64,000 nt of DNA from NCBI GenBank assembly GCA_023014335.1, contig JAECYW010000016.1, positions 930,001 to 994,000 on the forward strand, given 5' to 3'. Positions 35,225-47,723 of the stretch are shown here, piece after piece. Positions within the stretch are counted from its first letter, which is position 1. The number at the start of each line of letters is the position of its first letter. Position numbers and translations under genes: made by a program. The DNA is from Galerina marginata. Its lineage: Eukaryota > Basidiomycota > Agaricomycetes > Agaricales > Galerinaceae. A model generated the notes under the pieces. The model did no database searches. It was not told the origin of the DNA and saw nothing but the letters and a program-made list of their open reading frames with translations.

Positions 35225-38200
35225 CTATGAATTGCTATCCCTTGTGTCGACATCATCAACAAACACTGTCCTTGCATAATCCCCACTCCTATCAATAATC
35301 CCCCAATAGCCTCTGGTTTTTACCCTCCCAATGACACTGGATATCGCCCGTAAATCTGTGAAAATCTGAGCTGTTGTAGCTCTATAGGTCGCCACCTTCT
35401 TGGCGCCATCGACTCCATTGGTAATGCAGGGCGTAATAGCTGCCAAAAGCCTGGTTTGACCCCCCATTTCTCCCCAAAATGGGTGATCCGGTATGTTAAA
35501 TTCCAAAATCATGTCCAGTCTTCCATAGAAAATCTCCCTGGATTTTCTCCTGTCAGCATCTATCACTTCAATTTCGTACTGTAGAATAAAGCCCCTTAAT
35601 AATTCATTCTAAAATCAGCAAGTTAAAACATACTTACCCTAACATAAGACATATTCCGCTCCTGTTTTTGCGGTAAACGGGCAGAATGGGAGCGGATGGA
35701 ATCACCTCCATTTGCGATCCTAACTTTGCCCCACTGACGCATAACAGGCGGCAAACGTTTTTTAATTTCGCTTGTTTCCCTTCCAATAACGACATGAATA
35801 TATCCTGCAATTCTTCTCTGCATAGTGTGGTCTAAAACAAAATTTCTGATAGGAGGTCGTAGAATCGAATTGGGATCTATTCAAACATTAGATTATGAGC
35901 CCAACATAAATTTGTAACTTACTTACATGATGGAATTATACGCTCCCATCTGGATAGTTGATCAGTATGTTCATCTTCAGCTTTCAGATTATAATATATG
36001 TCAATTTGGTTTAAGCACGTTTTGTGAAGGATTCTGTTATTGAGGTCAGCCCATGGGCTAACCTTCGACTTTAAGGCTCCTTGAAGATATCCGCAGTATC
36101 GCTCCATCCAGAAAGTCCAGGTGGTCCACACAGGTCCACAGAATCTGATGTTGTCACAAAGGTGAAGTAATCCATGAATTGTGAGAACGCAAGTGGATAA
36201 ACGAGCTGAGTTGTATTGGTAATAAAGTCTGCGATTTCTTTCTGTAAGCAGCATTACTGGTTTAACCTCTGAAGCTCACCTTTCAAATTCTTCAACCCAT
36301 TTGATAATCTTTTCTTCGAGAAGATCAATTTCAGTGCGAGTGAGGGAAAACTGTGTAGCTGTCTTCATGATGTCAACGAAGGTGCAGAAGTGCTTATAGT
36401 AGGCTGCCTTCAGTCGACCTCGAAGAAGGATAGGAGCAATAAACATAAACCAAAAAGACCAGCCTTCAGCATTGAGGTTAGCCATGTCATCGTATGGATT
36501 CCCCAGTGCTCGTACAAAGGCAGCTGGAATTTCAGCAACAGATGCCGCCGTTTCTTCAGCAATCTGCTTCCATATATCCTCAGGAATAATGAAGTCTCCA
36601 TCACCGGAATCTAGGCCTTTGTAGCGTCCCATCCAGAGTTTAACAAGATTTTGGATGGCATTCTCAAGAACAAGGTGCATATAATCCCAAGGTGATCCTC
36701 TTGCATAGTCCATGGATCCTACACGTCGAAGAGCAGGCATTCCTTTTATTCCGCAGCGCATGGCTATTTCATTCTGCTTCTTTTTGTTTGGGGCTTTCGC
36801 AATCTTTTGAGTCACAATTTCCCAATGCTCATGCTGGCGCATAGGTAGATCTCTGGGGTCCCAAGTGTTTACTGCTGGTAGCGGTCGGCCTAAGGGAACA
36901 TAGTATGTGCGAGCCTTGTTTGACGAGGCAACAGCTGTTATTTGGCAGGATCGACAGGGACATTTTCCATTATGCCCCTTGATATTGAGGAACTTCTCTA
37001 CTGCAATGATGTCTCCCAAAGTAAATAGGTTGTATGCCCGGAGGTCAAAATATTCTTTGGTTCTGCAGTCGAACGTCTTGACTCCTTTTGCTAGGTCAAC
37101 GAGTTCTTGATCCAGTGGGTAGAGAAAGGTATCCAGACGCTTGGGCGATCTTGGACCAGGGATGACACCAAGGCAAAGCAAACGATGCATGTGGGTCCTA
37201 ACCTCTGGGGGCAAGTTATAGAGCTGAACAAGAATAGGAGTGGCGGAAGGGCCTCCTCGTCTACGTTTGTAGAGCAGGTATCCATCCAAGCATGTGGCAA
37301 ATGCTATGTCTGTGTCCTGTGAAAAATATCTGTAAGGCATTTCCTTTCCGTCGATTACAACTTTTTTTCTACGGAGGTTGTTGTAATGCTCGCTGTCAAA
37401 AACATCTCCAATTGTGTGTTTCTCAGCAGCGTCCATTTCTTCATCGTCTTCATCAGAGTCAACATCGACTAAGGGAGGCGGTATGTCATCTTCAGTGGTG
37501 CGTCTGTTGGATGAAGTATATTCTGCTCGATAGCCAAGCTCATTGGCAGTCTTGGCATTGGCAAAGTACTTCTGGAGTCGAGGAGTAAGGGGCAGGTAGC
37601 AAAAGACACGCCTTGGTTCACCATTCTCTGAAAATCGCTGTTCGCCGCATAGAGGGCAAGACTTTTCAAATTCGAACTCGGAGGTGTATGCGATACAAGT
37701 GTTAATGCAACAGTCAATCCACTTTGGAAGGACACCCGAGAGGATCGAAATTTTGTGAATGATAACATATAGGCTGCTTATTTCAAGGTCATCATGAAAT
37801 GCGTCACGCATTTGTTGGAAGGCAACTCTTGACATGTTTGAGACCAATTTAAGCTTAAATGCATGGATATCAATTAAATCCTGTGGCGTCAACTCTTCTT
37901 CCCCTGGAATACAGCCTATTAGACAGTATCCAATACGTATCAGCATGAAAACACTCACTTAACTCCCAGAGCTCGGCATATTCATCTGCATCCAATATTT
38001 CTTCCAAATCTTTCAACTGGTCCTCCAACTCCTTCTCGTCACGTAGTTTTGCCTTTGTTTCTTCAAGTTCATCATAGGCCTTGTATCCATCAAACTCCGA
38101 GTCGTAGTCAATTTGAGTGTCAGATCCATTGCTGCTAGAGTATCCACAGTCTGTAATCACGGAGGAAGAGTCGGCGTCCAAGTCCATTGGGACGACAGCT

Positions 38201-38613
38201 TTGTCTGAGTTAAGTGAACCGGCTTCTCCTGCATTGGCATCCATTGGGCATTCGAGAGGCAGCTCCATGTTGTCTTCTGCTTCTGCATCTGAGTAGCTAG
38301 CCTGCCAGAACTTGTTTATACTGCTCCTAATGTCAAACCATCGTTACTGCATATTCCAAGAAGATAACTCTCTGAAAACCTGCCTGGTGCATTCAGATTC
38401 GCAATCGCTGGCTATGTCGTCTGAGTCAACTTGAAGGCTGGAGGCATCTGAAGAGGAATCCTCTAAAGTAGAAAACGGGCGGCCAGCTTGTTTGTAGTGC
38501 CGTCTCCTTGCCCTCAGCGTAAGTTTTTCATGGCAGAAAGATGAACAATTGCAGAATTTTAGGCGTTCTCCAACAGACGGCTTCTTTGATGTTTTTGATG
38601 ATTTCTTGACCAT
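35225..38613 (-). CDS. Transposase of the Tnp2 family (DNA transposon)
   Basis: A multi-exon transposase like the Tnp2 proteins of CACTA-type DNA transposons, abundant in Agaricomycetes. It starts MVKKSSKTSKKPSVGERL with a Cys cluster (FCNCSSFCHEKLTLRARRR). A second exon is acidic (NGSDTQIDYDSEFDG). The main exon (37958-36276) has CPLCGEQRF, FCYLPLTPRLQKYF, FATCLDGYLLYKRR, YNLPPEVRTHMHRLLCLGV, IPGPRSPKRLDTFL, FDLRAYNLFTLGDI and NIKGHNGKCPCRSC, the conserved Tnp2 core including the zinc-type cysteines. Shorter exons follow: ARLSTCVLTIHGLLHL, CDNIRFCGPVWTTWTFWMER, and a C-terminal RGYWGIIDRSGDYARTVF. The first intron may use a GC-AG pair (near 38380). No stop disrupts the core, so the element could be recently active. 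Confidence 0.8.
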
Positions 38614-40788
38614 CCTGTCTGTTACAGGAATTGGCAGAGGAGCAAGAGCGGAAGCGTACGCAAGCGGAAGCGTACGCAGGCGTACACGGATATAAGAGTG
38701 GTTTTGTAGTAACAACTATGGTCACAGTCACAACAACCTCCTGCCCCTTCTTTCGAAGTCATTGGCATTGAAGGGCAAAAAAATACAGAATAGTGATTCA
38801 GAATAAATAAACAGGAGATGTATTCAGAGAAGACAGTAGTTGTACATGCCATCCAGTGTAGACCTTGTCACTGTGTTCCCAAATAGATGCAAGGAGAGAA
38901 TGCGTGCATTTGAGAGCATACCAAAAAATCGAGCAGTGGCAGAAGCTAGTCAGTCTGGCCATTCATTTTCTTTACAGAACATGAGCCCAGGTTGTCCAAG
39001 CAGACAAAGGCATCTTCCGTCAAACCGCGCTTGCTGCTAGAAGGCGAAACACAAGCTGGAAAGGCACCGAGCCAGGAACTGGATTTTGTAGCAGATCGTG
39101 TGTGCGGGGCTGAAAGCACAGCGTAGCTGGTTGTTGTAAGCCACCCTCTCGGTCTATGGTTCACTAGTTGCCAATGGCTTGGTAAGATAAAACGCATCAG
39201 CCATACCACAAGCTATAGTCAAAGAATGGCCCATACCTTCGGAATACAGGCCCCAGCACTGCCCATAGAAAAGGTGATCCTCTCCGTACCTTGCCAACTT
39301 TGTCAGTAGTCAGTCTTCCTAGAAGCAATTGGGCTGTTGTTGTGTTTCAAAACGACGTTGGCAGGGCAGAGAGCTGGAAGAACCTCTTCAGAGCCTGAGG
39401 ATACATGGGGAGAGGGGCTATCAGAGCTGCTAAAAATAAGTATCAGCTTGTATATGTATTCGAAAACTTGCCTACCCTCTTCCTAGCGCCGTGTCGCGTC
39501 AAAGTTGGGCATTCAAGGAGCCTAGCTGCTGTGTGAATCTTGAGCAAACTGTCATGATAATAAAGTAAGCAACGGTTTGTATTGTCTTCAAATACTTACT
39601 CGCTTCATTCTACAGCCATACTTAGATAGAGCTGCCTTAACCTTGGCCTCAAAGTCGACCTCAAACGTCCAGCCGTAGACGGATTTCGCTAGTAGCCAGC
39701 CACGGCAGAGCAAGGTTGTTGTGCTTGTGCAGTCATGCAGCTGTTAAAGCGAAAATAAAACAGCATTGTAAGTTGAGGCCATAGGTCAGAACCGCCGCAC
39801 CTTGCCTCGCATCCTTCCTAATTCCGAATCGATGTCGTGGCTTGCCTCACCGCTTACAACAGCCAGTTTGAACATGAGTACAAAAGGCCAGCGCAAGCTT
39901 TGGAAAAACCCCAAAACCACTGCCCTGGTCCCGACGCCCTTGTTGGGCTTGACTGCGGCGCCTCCATCTCCGAGATCAATGCCCAGGAGCATTGGTAGCG
40001 GTTAGTATGCAATCAAGTAGAAAAAAGAAAGGAAAAACACATACTCTAATCCCACAATCCAAGTTTTGAAGTACCTGCTGTCAGCATAAGGTCGCCTGTG
40101 GTTTCAAAGCATCGAAAATACTGTGGGGCCAAATTCCGAAGAAAGGACAGTGGGCAAGAATAAAGGGAATAGGCAAGGGGATAGGCCAGCCTACAGAACA
40201 TATGTGAGATGATGGATGGGAATGTAAAGGGAATCGACCCACAACATGCAAGCCAGGCAGCACTTGTCGCTGCATTGTATTTTCTGAATGAAAGTAACCA
40301 TGACTTCTTTCCTCGGGGACTGCACAGTGATTGAGGTTTGAATATGCAGAGGGGGGGAGGGGGAGGGGCGCGTGCGCAAGCATCAGGAGCAGGCTTTCCT
40401 CAATTGCTGAGAGGGTGCCGATTAGATTTTGACGGCCGGGCAGCGCGGGCAAGAGGAAAGGACTGTGCCGCTGTAAGTATTGACGACAGCGCAGCAAAGA
40501 GAAGGAATGCGACTTGACGAGCCAAGGACGAGGCAAAACCGCAAGTTGTCCGGCGCAAAGGGTTGGAAGCAAGTTGGAAGCAGGTTTGAAACGTCGCGGT
40601 TTGGTGAAGAAAGCATTGGGACCCATCACGTGGCCTTCAGGCCATTCCGCTTTCTTTCTTATGTGATTTAATATTCAGCCAGTGAGATAATATACATAAA
40701 ATATAAAATAAAAAAGGACACAAAATATACACATATCGTACAAGCATTTCATCTACAGTACGGGCGACTCAGAATGTAGAGCATTTAA
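38614..40788. other. Repeat-rich region without a recognisable gene
   Basis: Right flank of the transposase gene. Open frames on both strands at 39786-40629 are short and mutually overlapping, with no domain. A segment at 39377-39574 is similar to 50319-50486 (see the dispersed repeat). A G-rich tract (GAGGGGGGGAGGGGGAGGGG) lies near 40349. No transposon end could be placed. Confidence 0.4.
39377..39574 (+). repeat. Dispersed repeat copy 1 (also at 50319-50486)
   Basis: Shares GAAGAACCTC(T/G)TCAGAGCCTG, GTCGCGTCAA and GAGCAA(A/C)CTGTCA(T/A)GATAA followed by GTAAG(C/T)AACG in the same order and similar spacing with a second copy 11 kb away. Both are in the same direction. Confidence 0.6.
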
Positions 40789-42191
40789 TTACTCCCTAAA
40801 ACGCTTCCTTGCTTCATCCAAGACCTCGTCTAGTTCTCCCGCCATATCACTGAAGGTCCGCTTGACCGAATCCTTTTGCTCTTCCTGGATGAAACGCCTT
40901 GTCTGCACTGCATCGATAATGGCTTGGAACGGAATAGAGAGAGCCACATCATGTCGTGAATGGGGTGGGCAATCCTTCCCAAACATATGGTCAAATGTAA
41001 ATTCAACACAACCGCCGTCTGGATTTATCTCCCCATCTATCATCACCTGAGAGGTATATCAGTATCGGTCATCACATAATAGAGACGTCCATACCTTATA
41101 TTCGGCCATTCTCTGAATGGTTATTATCAGTGCTGTGTATGGTATGCCTGCAGCCTCGCTGCTGCCTCGAGTTTTCTTCTCCAAGGGCCTATTGATGGCG
41201 TATATCCATGTCGGTTTTCCGTCTTCTGGCGGGACGCGTTGGGGTGTATGACGTTCCAAGTTTGAGCTAATTTGGACTTCGTTGTCTGTTTGCATCCTGG
41301 CCATCTCGTAGTGGTTCCAGTCGATCCTTTTGATTTGGCCATCCAAAATTTCTATCTTGGCGGTCGATGCAAGACGAACCTTGCCCATTGAGCCCCCCAC
41401 ATACTCTACAGCATCTTTTTCCAAATCGTCGTCGGTCTCGGAGACACCGACTTCAAAAACTATCGTAGGAAAGCCACTTTTGTCCCTTTCAAACGGGTAT
41501 ATTGATTCGTCAGGGCTTTTCTGATGCCCGCTAGCGAGCATAAGTGTACCCTGTCCAGCAAGCACAATTCTATTAGTGCCATTGGCGCTGATGGAGATCT
41601 TATCTTGGCCAGGCTTATGAAGCTCGATCAGAAGCAAAGTGGGCATGACTTCGTGAACCATTGTGGGCCTCTTGACGATCAAAGCACTTCCGTCGAAATT
41701 GAATCTGATATAAAGGCAGTCAAGATCTACAACCCGAATAATGCAATTGTGACTTACTTCCATTTGTTCCAGGCATGAACCTTGCCTTTTTCACCATGCT
41801 TGGTGAGCTCAGCTACTACAGAAGCGGAAACATTTTTGATAATAAGTTTACTGCCTTTGCCTTCCTCAAACGTTCCCTTCTTCACAGCTTCCGCAAACTC
41901 CCCAAGTTTAGAGAGGACTGAGGTCACCGTTTCCTGTTCTTCCAGCGGTGGGGGAGATTCAGTAGGGGTGGCGGTGTGCTGAACCTTGCTTAACGTGGGG
42001 CCAATGGCCCCTACGGCGCTCTTGCTGGAAGCATGAGATGTCAAGTCCCGCCTGGCAGCATTTGTAGATGACGAAGGCCTGGAGGCGCTCAAGACCGTGG
42101 CCAAGGTAATCGACGACGTAGCAGGTTGGGAGGAGCCATAGTAGGTCGCCATGTTCGTTGCGAATCGTTGGCAGGATTTCTGCTCTGACAA
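40789..42191 (-). CDS. PD-(D/E)XK-nuclease-fold-like protein, accessory region
   Basis: Three exons. The first (42191 or the second ATG at 42152) reads MATYYGSSQPATSSITLATV and ends at KHGEKGKVHAWNKWK. A splice with donor GTAAGT near 41755 enters FNFDGSALIVKRPTMVHEV. The middle has HQKSPDESIYPFE followed by FPTIVFEVGVSETDDDLEKD. That PD...E pattern with VFEVGxSE resembles the fungal Uma2-like nuclease-fold proteins (PDxS...VxExGxSE), in which Asp and Glu bind metal. After a second intron (GTATGG...CTCAG, about 41094-41047) the last exon reads VMIDGEINPDGGCVEFTFDH to the stop. The gene sits in repeat-rich DNA next to a transposase, so it may travel with mobile DNA. The nuclease assignment is inference from a short motif. 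Confidence 0.55.
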
Positions 42192-45100
42192 GCCCTGGAT
42201 CCACGGAACTATAAGAGCTTCATGGCTGCGTCACCTGTTTGATCGATCGGCCTGTCTATTCTTGAAATGGCCCACAGCATTAATTGCGCTCAGTAAGCCC
42301 ATCGAGGCTGATTGGGCTGCCACGTTGTGCGACTTGAATGACCGTTCAAGTTGGTCCGTGAGAACGCTTCGCTTCTGCATGCCTTTTGAACGAGTGTGGG
42401 TTGGGCCCAAGGGGCCATGAGGATGTTTTGATCTGGCGTTGTGTTGAAAGCTGGCAAAGGAAGATCTTAAGAATGCTGTGCAGATTAGATTTAGATTCAA
42501 ACAACTTCTGACGAGTGCTTGGCCTTATTTGATTTTAAGGAGATCTCAATAAAATCGATTGTTGCAGTAATGTCACAGATTAGCAGGTCATGACTGTAAT
42601 GCTAGACAAAGATAATTGAGGGCTCTATCTAGCTTGAAGCCAAGTAATTCCCTACGAAAGATGGCAGAACAAATGTCTGAAGATATAAATGAAGGAAGGA
42701 GTGTATTACAGGGGAGGTGGAAAGATTCACAACTTCAAGGGGAACGGAAATGCGCTGGGTTAATAATACAAACAGCCAACGGCCCCACAGCATAGTTGAG
42801 CCTCACGAACCGGTTCAACGGCGCACTGAACTGCATGCAGCACACCAATGGGAAAGGCGGCATTGATGAGGCGGAGAAGGGTAGAGTGTCAGCAATCAAA
42901 GTAAACTGGATGGCGAATGGAAAGCCGTCAGGATGAGTGCGGGCGTTGATATCTTTGGCATTAATACCGCCCCCCTAAGCGGATGGCCATTCCGCATGGT
43001 TCCCCTGATATCATGATGATCTTGAAGCTGACGGCGGAGAACTGCCAAAATATGCATGAAAATCTTTGGGCGTAGGCGAAGATAAGGAAATATTTAGAAT
43101 AGAAGCCTTTTCCGATGGCAGCGGCTGGAGGAAAAATATTTTTCCAGTTCTAGACAGGCATGGAGACCAAGAAATATTTAGAGCCAGTCACAAGAACTTG
43201 GGAGGAGCCAGCCAAAGCTGGAAAGGAGTGCAAGAAGGCAATGCCAGTAAGAAGACAAAATTATGCCGGTATGAATAGTTTGGGAAGATGGGCCTGCTAA
43301 ATCCTCCTTTTCTATGCTGGCATCTAAGGAGAAGGAAGGACGTCCCAGCTGAAGACCAAGGCGTTTGAGCGCACCTGCACTTTTGGCTGCCTCTGAGGGT
43401 TATAAAGCAGCGCAGCAGCAAGGATAGCATGATTTATATATATGAAAACAGCTTAGAAAACTTGGGGCATGGAGATAAGGAAATATTTATAGCCAGCCAG
43501 AAGGCTGTGGCCATGGGATTCAGATGGGCCAGCAGATGAGTTGGAAAGAGAAGCGGAAAGTTGCGAAAGACAAATCAAAGGAAGACCAGTGCGCAGAATC
43601 AGAAATGGCTTTGGGTCGCCAGAGTTTCTACTCTCGTCCAGCGCAGAATAATTCAGAGGCAAAAAAAACTTAGGCGCTGGGGATAGACGCGCCTTAGGAA
43701 CTACGGCGCCAAGCTGCCTTCTCTGAGCGCCTCGGTTTATCTGGGCCTGAAATGTGGAGACAAAAGCGAATTTGATGTCCTATGACGCCATTACCAGTCC
43801 TATTTATAGGACCCATTCGGCGGTAACGGCCTCTCCGACCGCAGCCGTCGGCACTCGCGTGCCTTTGAGCTTTCAGCAACCCTCTCGCTCCCTTCCGGCT
43901 TGCTGCATCGTGAGGGGTCCTTTGCCGTTGTAATCCTGTTCAGTTCTGTGCTTTCCCAATATTGCAATGCTTTCTTCAGCTATCGGAAGGCCTCAGCAAG
44001 CCTATAAACAGTGGCAGGGCAAATCCTCTCTTAGGCTTCTGAACTTTGCTCACGACTCGATCAAAGCAATAACTTGCTCTGTAAACTCAGATGGGCGGTG
44101 GACAGAATTAGCGGTGCCTTGAAACCAATGGACTGGGGCTGACCACTTGGCCTGCAATGTATGCATTTTGCTTCCACTCATGCCTCCTCTAATGCCAGAT
44201 GCCAGGCCTCGACTTGCAAACGGTGTACAAACACAGCTTGGAAATCTCCCAGTCAGAAATACATGCTGCCAGCTGATGCTCCCATGCTGACGAAATTTCT
44301 GAACCCGTCTCAGCAGCAGGTGGTTGTGAATCAGGATTCGCATTTGGTGAGCCCCATAGATTTTCACTTATCGGTTCTGCACTTCTAATATTCTATCTCA
44401 AGATTATTTAGGAGCCTCCAATCGACAGTTAGCACAGCGAGCACGGTGAAATCGCGAACTGTTCTCTCATAAGGCATCCAACTTTCTACACCGCCGCTGA
44501 CTCAAAACTTTGCTGGCATGAACCTGATTGCTGGGCTGTCAGGTGCAAACTATTCCAGCAGTCCTTGCGCCTTTTTCTGCGTCATCACCAGCCATCGCAC
44601 GGCAAGTGTTTGAAGAGAATGCAGTTGCAGGTCCATTATGGCAGGTGTCGGGACCGACGCCATGGTCCCATGGTCAACCGGCACACCATTTCCTACACCG
44701 CCGCCTACTCAAAACTCTGTCAGTAAGAATGCAGTTGCAGGTGCTTCAAGTCGCGCATCTGGGTCCTCTCACAAGAAGACAGCACAGCATGCACGCCTGA
44801 AGCAAGAACACCATGCACCACGACGCACTCTTGCTATTCCAGCGTGCTGTACCTACCTACAGTAACCTACCGAGACGAGTCCTTTGGGTCTCGTCAACTC
44901 CGAGAATAGGCCATCCCCAACTGTAAGCTTTCCTGATCGCTCCCGCTATACTTGTCTTACTACTCAAGTAGGAGAACTATCACGTCAAGAAATGACTGTG
45001 TGCTATACATTCTCAAACATCCTCGACCTTCTTACCCGCCTCCTGCTAGACATTTCCTTCATTTATGTACGACTAGCTTCCCCTCCGCGATCTGCGACTC

Positions 45101-45512
45101 AAAGGGTCGCCATCAAGGCGGCACCAAACGCCAAGATTCAATGAGGAATAGTATTGAATCATATCCTCCTGGGCAACATACATCGTCTCAAAAACGCCAA
45201 ACTAGCGCAGCATGGAGTTTGATTCAAGTCGCAGTCAACCGCCCTCAACAGCAACCACAACCCCTCCAGTTCGACGCTCTTCCACAGCGGCAGCCCCACC
45301 AGCCCCACCAACCCCTTCTCCTCGCTCTCCCACTCGCAAGACGTCTCTCCTGCCCCATGCCATAGCCACGTGTACGAACGCATACGAGACTGTGGAGGGA
45401 ACACCACAGCCTGACGACAGCAAGAAGTAGCTTCTTGTCGAGCGTGAACAACATTCAAGGACTTGCTGAACCCGGCTGCGGGAACGGCCCCAAGATGGGC
45501 GGTGGGGGTGGA
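42192..45512. other. Long gene-poor region with short duplicated blocks
   Basis: Over 3 kb with no gene I can support. A motif (GGCATGGAGA followed by AAATATTTA and AGCCAG) recurs near 43157 and 43467, and AAATATTTAGAATAG near 43089. At 44487 and 44690 a TTTC(C)TACACCGCCGC block is repeated, and GAATGCAGTTGCAGGT occurs at 44617 and 44728. This is probably an eroded tandem structure. Confidence 0.4.
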
Positions 45513-46415
45513 TCAGAGCGGCGAGCGGTGGATTCGGCGGCCTGAGGATGACCACAACAACAAACAACGACGATAGTAGCGGGAATCGGAGTGGAACGAA
45601 CAACACATTGTTCAGGCGGAGGCGCAGAGGTTGGAACACGCTCTGCAGGGGCTTTGGTGGATTCGGTTCCAGTGAATGGTGGTCGCGCACCCCCAACTTC
45701 CTCGTAAGCCCCTTTTTCCTTTTCGAGTAGATACTCGCCCAAACTGAACTTCGCTAGCTGACGATATACTCTCACACAAGCCTCATCCCTCAGATTCGGA
45801 CCCTCTGAACACCGGCAGAGATGATTCGCTCGATGGAAAGTGGCATGGATGCGTTTCAGAGCGGCGAGGGGGGGATTTGGCGGGTTTGCAGACGATGATG
45901 ACAACAAACGACGACGACGATATTAGCGGGAATAGGAGTGGGGCGAACGGCTCGTTGTTGGACGGGGGCACGGAGGGTCGAAGCATACTCTGCGGAAGCT
46001 TTGGTGGACTCGATTCCAGTGGGTGCCGCTTGCTGCTAACCTCCTCGTAAGTCCAATCTCGTATTACCTCATGTTTTGAGTAACTACTCACCCAAACCGA
46101 ACTTCGCCAGATGACGACTCCCTCACTCCCCTCGGACCCTCTGAACATAGCGCAGAGATGGTTCCCATGATGGCGGCGGGTATGCGTTCCGGAGTGGCGA
46201 AGCGAGCATTGGCCCGGCCTGCAGATGAGGAGGAGGATGGCGCCAACCCAAATAGTGGGGGTGGAACAGACGGCAGTGCGCTGTTCAGGTGGGGGCGCGG
46301 AGAGTCGAAGCATACTTTGTGGAAGCTTTGGCGGATTTGGTTCCAGTTGGTGCTGCTCGCTGCCAACCTCCTTGTAAGCTCCACCTTCTTTTATTTTTCT
46401 TCTAGTAATCGTTAA
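45513..46415. repeat. Three-copy tandem repeat of about 340 bases
   Basis: Units start near 45513, 45857 and 46190 (spacing 344 and 333). Shared features in order are CAGAGCGGCGAG (or CGGAGTGGCGAAG), a run of GACGACGA, GGGAATAGGAGTGG (copies 1 and 2), CTCTGCGGAAGCTTTGG, TCCAGTGGGTG, ACCTCCTCGTAAG, ACTCACCCAAACCGAACTTCG and CGGACCCTCTGAACA. On the minus strand each unit keeps an open frame with a PPKLPQSMLRPS-like stretch, so it may come from a once-coding sequence. Copy 3 is incomplete at its end. Confidence 0.75.
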
Positions 46416-47290
46416 CTTGAATCCAGATAACGATGTACCCATTCACAACCCCGGATACTTGCTCATAAATATCGCACATTCAAACGTTCAACTCTTAATG
46501 GTCCAAACATCGGTGAGGACAGGCGGCTTAGGCAGCACGAGCTGCAGAGCTGTATGTGCTTCTCCGCGGGGTACATTTTTCTTCTTGGTTGTCCTTTCTT
46601 TTCTGTTTCTTTTGCCCTTAGACATCCTCGCGCATGGACAATCACCTGATTGGAGGTTTCATGAATACCGCTCTTTCGAAGAACGGATCGACATAAATGT
46701 TTACGATGAGGGAAGGACGGACGGAACTATGAAGGCAGAGCAGCACAGAGTGTACAGGATGCGGTACGAGAAGCTCAACACAACTACTCTCCTGCCCACT
46801 TGTCCTCATTCTTGGATCCTGACTCAGGTTCAATCGACGGGGCTGATGTCGCACAATCTCTCCTGACTGGCTTTTCTCTTCTTTTTCTTTATCTCTGCCG
46901 TCCTTCCTTGGGTCCGTTGTCACCAGTTCCAAGCGTTAACGCGGATTCGGAAGGTTCTCTACCTTATTGGAACTTTGGCATACATTATACTTTCTTCTAG
47001 GTTTGCTGGCTTCAGGTAATTGGATGGAGCACGTATAGTATTTAAATTTATATTCAATGAGTAAATCTCCATAAGAAGGAAGGGCGAATAAAAAAGAAAG
47101 TGGAAGTGGATTCATATGCACCAAGCATTGCACTGGCCTACAAGCTATTTGCGGTGACTGGCAAGATGGTAAGTAGGGCTGCTTTCTGAGGCTACGTCCC
47201 TCCCCTTTGAACTGCTCAAGGATGTATCGATGCCGCTTAGCTAGTAGCCATTTGAGTTCCCATACAGACATATATATAAATTGGAGGAGC
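46416..47290. other. Intergenic, no gene recognised
   Basis: Region after the tandem repeat. A plus-strand open frame (46417-46866) has no recognisable content. Confidence 0.35.
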
Positions 47291-47710
47291 TTACTCTTCA
47301 GTCAGGTCAAGAGGCCTTGAAGCTTTATTTCCTGCTTCGTACAGTAAAAAAAATCCTTGCACAGCAGCGGCGAAGGTGGAAGGTATGTCCAAGGCACCTT
47401 TTTTCCACCATTGAGGGTGGAAACCGTTGGTGCTGAGGACCATTGTCCTATCTTTTGGATGGTGCGTCTTTCCATTAGGCTTGAGTTCTAAAACTTGCTG
47501 CCATTTGAAGCCACGTTGGTTGTCCGGAAGTTTAATAAATGTTTTATAGCCATCCTTTATGACATGAAAATCGCCTGGGTGGCCTAGCTCGTCATGAGGG
47601 GGGCTGTTGGTTGAATAATAGATTTTGTATTTCCCTCCCAGTTTCGACGATATCAAGGGGAAGTCCTGGAAGAAGACAATTGTGCCATCGCTGAGCACTT
47701 CGCTGTCCAT
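47291..47710 (-). CDS. Hypothetical 139-residue protein
   Basis: A single open frame starting MDSEVLSDGTIVFFQDFP and containing YKIYYSTNSPPHDELGHPG, FHVIKDGYKTFIKLPDNQR and HPQWWKKGALDIPSTF. Its composition looks natural, with balanced charges and no low complexity, but I do not recognise a family. The ATG (47710) lies only 14-29 bases from the possible start codons of the plus-strand gene, so the two are head to head with no room for separate promoters. Confidence 0.5.
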   Translation of the reverse strand: MDSEVLSDGTIVFFQDFPLISSKLGGKYKIYYSTNSPPHDELGHPGDFHVIKDGYKTFIKLPDNQRGFKWQQVLELKPNGKTHHPKDRTMVLSTNGFHPQWWKKGALDIPSTFAAAVQGFFLLYEAGNKASRPLDLTEE

Positions 47711-47723
47711 GAGGTGTAAAGGG

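Noticed and set aside
34500..39300. CACTA ... TAGTG ends for the Tnp2 transposon
   Set aside because: Several CACT/AGTG words exist, but no pair of inverted ends with a target-site duplication could be shown.
39786..40629. Overlapping open frames on both strands
   Set aside because: Short, mutually antisense, no domain; likely chance frames in GC-rich DNA.
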